From contig JASBRM010000282.1 of NCBI GenBank assembly GCA_030149405.1, positions 1 through 8,522 of the forward strand: a DNA stretch of 8,522 nt. The letters are read 5' to 3'. Both the position numbers and the translations under genes were made by a program. Shown here one piece after another: positions 6,337 to 8,522 of this stretch. This stretch comes from Neptuniibacter sp. Lineage in GTDB: Bacteria > Pseudomonadota > Gammaproteobacteria > Pseudomonadales > Balneatricaceae. Below the pieces are notes generated by a model. It searched no databases and was not told the origin of the DNA. It saw nothing but the letters and a program-made list of their open reading frames with translations. How positions within the stretch are numbered: the first letter of the stretch is position 1; each line of letters starts with the position of its first letter.

Positions 6337-7200
6337 TCACTCCAGTACTTCGCGTATCTCTGTAAGGCGCTCAGCAGAATCCTGAAGATCTTCAGTCGCA
6401 GCACAAGCCACAGCAGGGATATCTGTTATTTCCAGAGTGTCCAGAATCAACTGATCTGTACTATTGAAATACTGAACACGCCACAAACCATTCACTTTGG
6501 TAGAGGTGATTCGACAGTTACCATAACCGCGAGACAAAATCGTCACAGCACCAGTCCCTGTTTGTTCTGCAAGATAGCTGTGATCTTCCGGAGAAAATGG
6601 CAGTAGCGATAAATTGATTACGTGAGGTTCTTCAGGAGCAACCCCGTTGAAGTCCTGAGTTACATCCGAGATTTCAACCAGCACAGACGGTGCATTAAGA
6701 AGGCTCTTAGGCATTTCATCGGGTTTAAGGTTGAGCGCGTGACTGCCTTCGAATGCGTAAGCTCTAACAGCGGCTGGGATATCCGCCACTTCCAGAGTTT
6801 CAGAGATCACTTCCCCTTCAGTATTGAGGCAACGTAATCGCCACACTCCAGCCATTACTGTTTCCTGAATCCGTATTTCCTGCTCACCGGTAATAACAAC
6901 ACTGACTTCGCCTTCACCTAAAACCTGATTCAACATATCCAGATCCTGCTCAGGCATAGAATCCAATTTCAGGCACTGGGTTACGCCGCCAACTTCATAC
7001 TCATCTAAGAATTGTTGAAGTTGGTCCATTACTTTTACCGCCTCAGGGCAGCGCAGCATATCCTCTGATTCCGGAAGCACTGGAATATCATAGGTGTTCA
7101 TTTCAGAAGGCATCTTCATGTAGTCCAGAACCATGTCGCCTTCATCCTGGCTGCCGGGTCCCGTCGGAATATTAAAAACCTGTATACCGTTATCTTGCAT
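6337..7200 (-). CDS. hupH: HupH/HyaF-family hydrogenase small-subunit maturation protein
   Basis: This HupH (HyaF) family protein takes part in processing of the Fe-S small subunit; its biochemical activity is not established. The 287 residues include an N-terminal segment with IPTGPGSQDEGD and DYMKMPSEMNTYDIPVLPE (about 11-44). Two copies of a domain follow, at about 76-145 and 192-265. The copies share a spacing of exactly 120 residues: the tryptophans of GVWRLR (W120) and GLWRVQ (W240), and the terminal IPAAV/IPAVA motifs, line up without gaps. GAGGT about eight bases upstream supports the start. The gene begins ten bases after hupG and ends seven before hupI. The strong acidity and lack of signal peptide or membrane segment point to a soluble cytoplasmic protein. 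Confidence 0.92.
   Translation of the reverse strand: MQDNGIQVFNIPTGPGSQDEGDMVLDYMKMPSEMNTYDIPVLPESEDMLRCPEAVKVMDQLQQFLDEYEVGGVTQCLKLDSMPEQDLDMLNQVLGEGEVSVVITGEQEIRIQETVMAGVWRLRCLNTEGEVISETLEVADIPAAVRAYAFEGSHALNLKPDEMPKSLLNAPSVLVEISDVTQDFNGVAPEEPHVINLSLLPFSPEDHSYLAEQTGTGAVTILSRGYGNCRITSTKVNGLWRVQYFNSTDQLILDTLEITDIPAVACAATEDLQDSAERLTEIREVLE
6406..6552 (-). repeat. HupH internal repeat, copy 2
   Basis: This codes for residues 217-265 of HupH. By hand alignment, 18 of 49 positions are identical to copy 1 with no gaps, so the repeat is visible in protein but not obvious in DNA. It points to an old duplication within the gene family. Confidence 0.7.
6766..6912 (-). repeat. HupH internal repeat, copy 1
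   Basis: This codes for residues 97-145 of HupH, with G-V-W-R and D-I-P-A as the clearest shared anchors with copy 2, exactly 120 residues later. Confidence 0.7.
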
Positions 7201-7210
7201 AACTAATACC

Positions 7211-7642
7211 TCAATGACCGCAGCCGCTGCTTATTGGGTTAGAAACCACTGGAATACCAATACCAGGATCACGTTTAGGCTCGAGCGCCAGAATGCTATT
7301 AATCTCGGCAATATAAACATCCCAGTCCTGAACTTTAGTGATGCCTGCAAGGTAACGTCCCTCTTTCAGGAATACTAAAGCAGGCCATACATTGAAGTTG
7401 TATCGCCCCTGAAGCGCTTTCTCATAATCCTGAGAAATCACAGCGGGTGAAAATTGTGGGAACTGTTTCACTAATTCGGGCAGAATAACTGCGACATCGT
7501 TACTTTCAGGGAAGCGCTTAGGCTCTTCAGTGAAAAACAGCACAGAATACGGCGCTTGCTGGATAAACTCTTCAAAGTTGTTTTTATCGAGAAGTGGATA
7601 ACCCAGTTCATCGATAAGTCTGTTGATCAGTGGAGACGGCAT
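7211..7642 (-). CDS. hupG: HupG/HyaE thioredoxin-fold chaperone of the small subunit
   Basis: HupG (HyaE) is a thioredoxin-like chaperone that, in E. coli, binds the Tat signal of the hydrogenase small subunit. The 143-residue protein shows the family segment VLFFTEEPKRFPESNDVAVI (34-53), where thioredoxin would carry its CxxC. Here no cysteine is present, so no disulfide chemistry is expected at that site. The second half has YNFNVWPALVFLKEGRYLAG (81-100), which matches the cis-Pro region of the thioredoxin fold. The protein ends in SSGCGH, containing its only cysteine. AGGA eight bases upstream supports the start. A 30-base AT-rich gap separates it from hupF, and hupH follows after ten bases. 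Confidence 0.93.
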   Translation of the reverse strand: MPSPLINRLIDELGYPLLDKNNFEEFIQQAPYSVLFFTEEPKRFPESNDVAVILPELVKQFPQFSPAVISQDYEKALQGRYNFNVWPALVFLKEGRYLAGITKVQDWDVYIAEINSILALEPKRDPGIGIPVVSNPISSGCGH

Positions 7643-7672
7643 ATTACTGTTCCTGTTTTTTGTTCTAATTCT

Positions 7673-7975
7673 TTATTTGGTTTGCAGATGTTCTGGGAGC
7701 TGTGGTTCTCTCTCAACCAGATCTGCAAACAGATCATCAAAATCAGCAGAGTCACCATTCATAACTGCAGCTACAGCACCAATTGCTTTTTTTATCTGCC
7801 CAGCTCGCTCTGGCAGCAGTACTTCTCTGGCGACATCAAGAAATACCAATACCCAGGTTCCTTCAGGCTGGTCGCCTATAAGGGACATATCAATCCATTT
7901 TTGTTCAGAGCCATCCGAGCAAAGCGCTTTGCCTGTATCGCAACGCATGATCTGCATAGGCGTTCCAATACACAT
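7673..7975 (-). CDS. hupF: HupF, HypC paralogue and large-subunit chaperone
   Basis: HupF is a HypC-family protein which in Rhizobium stabilises the large subunit and HupK during synthesis in the presence of oxygen. The 100-residue protein starts MCIGTPMQIM, keeping the family's Cys2. The following core ends in WVLVFLDVAREVL (41-53), where HypC has WALVHVGFAM, so the conserved His is absent. The C-terminal tail (about 72-100) is acidic and longer than in most HypC proteins, a HupF trait. Its ATG shares one base with the hupD stop (TGATG). There is no strong Shine-Dalgarno of its own, which suggests translational coupling to hupD. Confidence 0.93.
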   Translation of the reverse strand: MCIGTPMQIMRCDTGKALCSDGSEQKWIDMSLIGDQPEGTWVLVFLDVAREVLLPERAGQIKKAIGAVAAVMNGDSADFDDLFADLVEREPQLPEHLQTK

Positions 7976-8522
7976 CAGCTTTCACTTTGACCTGTCTTGT
8001 TGGATGGCATGAAACGTATGTCACCTTTTCGAAAGGCATCAGTCTCATTGGGGCGTCCGGTTTCGTAATCTCTAAGGTTGAGTTGTTGAGGTGCGAGCAC
8101 TTCAGCAGGTTGATCATTGACCTCATAGGTCACATCAAAGGCATCGAGATAGTCCAACGCGATTTCAATGGATGGCTCGACCTGTTGCTTAACCTCTTCA
8201 CGTAAGCTGCCGCCAAAATCTTCAAGCTCCACTGGCTGGCATCCAATGAGTAATAAGTCTGCAGGGTAATTTCCGGTAAATTCAGCCATGGCCAGGACTT
8301 CCTGAAAGCCTGTCTGGTGAAGACTCATCTGCTTTGCGCCCATAAATTTGGGGACGTCATTGTTGTAGATGGTTTTAAGAGTGCCGGGCTCAAGCCCGTA
8401 ATCGATTGCATCAAACACAATCAGAATATCGGCTTTCTGAACATGCTGTACAAGGTAGATGCCCTGGGTTCCGCCATCCATTACCTTGACGTTATCCGGG
8501 AATTTATAACGATTATTGATCT
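7975..8522 (-). CDS. hupD: HupD, hydrogenase large-subunit C-terminal endopeptidase (5' end outside window)
   Basis: HupD is the nickel-dependent endopeptidase that removes the C-terminal peptide of the large subunit once nickel is in place. The reading frame is open to the window edge, giving 181 residues of a family of about 195-220. The visible N-terminal residues NNRYKFPDNVKVMDGGTQG match the interior of E. coli HyaD, so the Met at 8481 is internal and roughly 30 residues are missing, including the first nickel ligand (Glu16 in HybD). The other two ligands are visible: the Asp of FDAIDYGLEPG (Asp62 in HybD) and the His of SLHQTG (His93). The tail LNLRDYETGRPN resembles that of HyaD. It overlaps hupF by one base. 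Confidence 0.95.
   Translation of the reverse strand, partial: INNRYKFPDNVKVMDGGTQGIYLVQHVQKADILIVFDAIDYGLEPGTLKTIYNNDVPKFMGAKQMSLHQTGFQEVLAMAEFTGNYPADLLLIGCQPVELEDFGGSLREEVKQQVEPSIEIALDYLDAFDVTYEVNDQPAEVLAPQQLNLRDYETGRPNETDAFRKGDIRFMPSNKTGQSES

Noticed and set aside
7556..7990. Plus-strand open frame of 144 codons across hupF and hupG
   Set aside because: It is antisense to two well-supported genes, has no recognisable domain and crosses their boundary.
7623..8012. Plus-strand open frame of 129 codons opposite hupF
   Set aside because: It is Ser/Cys-rich translation antisense to hupF, with no family resemblance.
8479..8481. ATG at 8481 as the true start of hupD
   Set aside because: The frame stays open upstream to the window edge, and the upstream residues still match the interior of HyaD, so this Met is internal.

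Overview
The window is one dense block of minus-strand genes for building and regulating a [NiFe] uptake hydrogenase. Read in the direction of transcription (high to low coordinates) the order is hupD (5' end outside the window), hupF, hupG, hupH, hupI, hupJ, hupK, hypA, hypB, hupR, hypC, a SIS-domain sugar-phosphate isomerase gene, and hypD (3' half outside the window). The structural genes hupSL (and usually a cytochrome b gene) would be expected upstream of hupD, and hypE downstream of hypD, but neither is visible here.

From memory, the order hupDFGH(I)JK-hypAB-hupR-hypCD matches the hup/hyp cluster of Rhodobacter capsulatus and partly that of Rhizobium leguminosarum. HupF, HupG, HupH, HupI, HupJ and HupK together are typical of membrane-bound group 1 uptake hydrogenases made in the presence of some oxygen. 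The moderate base composition and the close resemblance of HypD and HupD to E. coli HypD and HyaD suggest a gammaproteobacterium, perhaps marine. That taxonomic guess is weak.

How the genes work together: HypA and HypB deliver nickel. HypC and HypD carry and assemble the Fe(CN)2CO group. HupK (a degenerate large-subunit relative) and HupF (a HypC paralogue) act as scaffold and chaperone for the cofactor and the large subunit. HupD cleaves the large-subunit C-terminus after nickel insertion. HupG, HupH, HupI and HupJ help mature the Fe-S small subunit and control its Tat export. HupR is the sigma-54-type activator expected to switch on the hydrogenase promoter.

The unexpected member is the SIS-domain gene between hypC and hypD, whose four metal/active-site residues of the GmhA family are all present. 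It is the best candidate for something not fully described. Neighbouring genes overlap by 1 to 14 bases or are separated by 2 to 39 bases. No intergenic stretch exceeds 40 bases, and I see no terminator, tRNA, rRNA, CRISPR array or insertion sequence.
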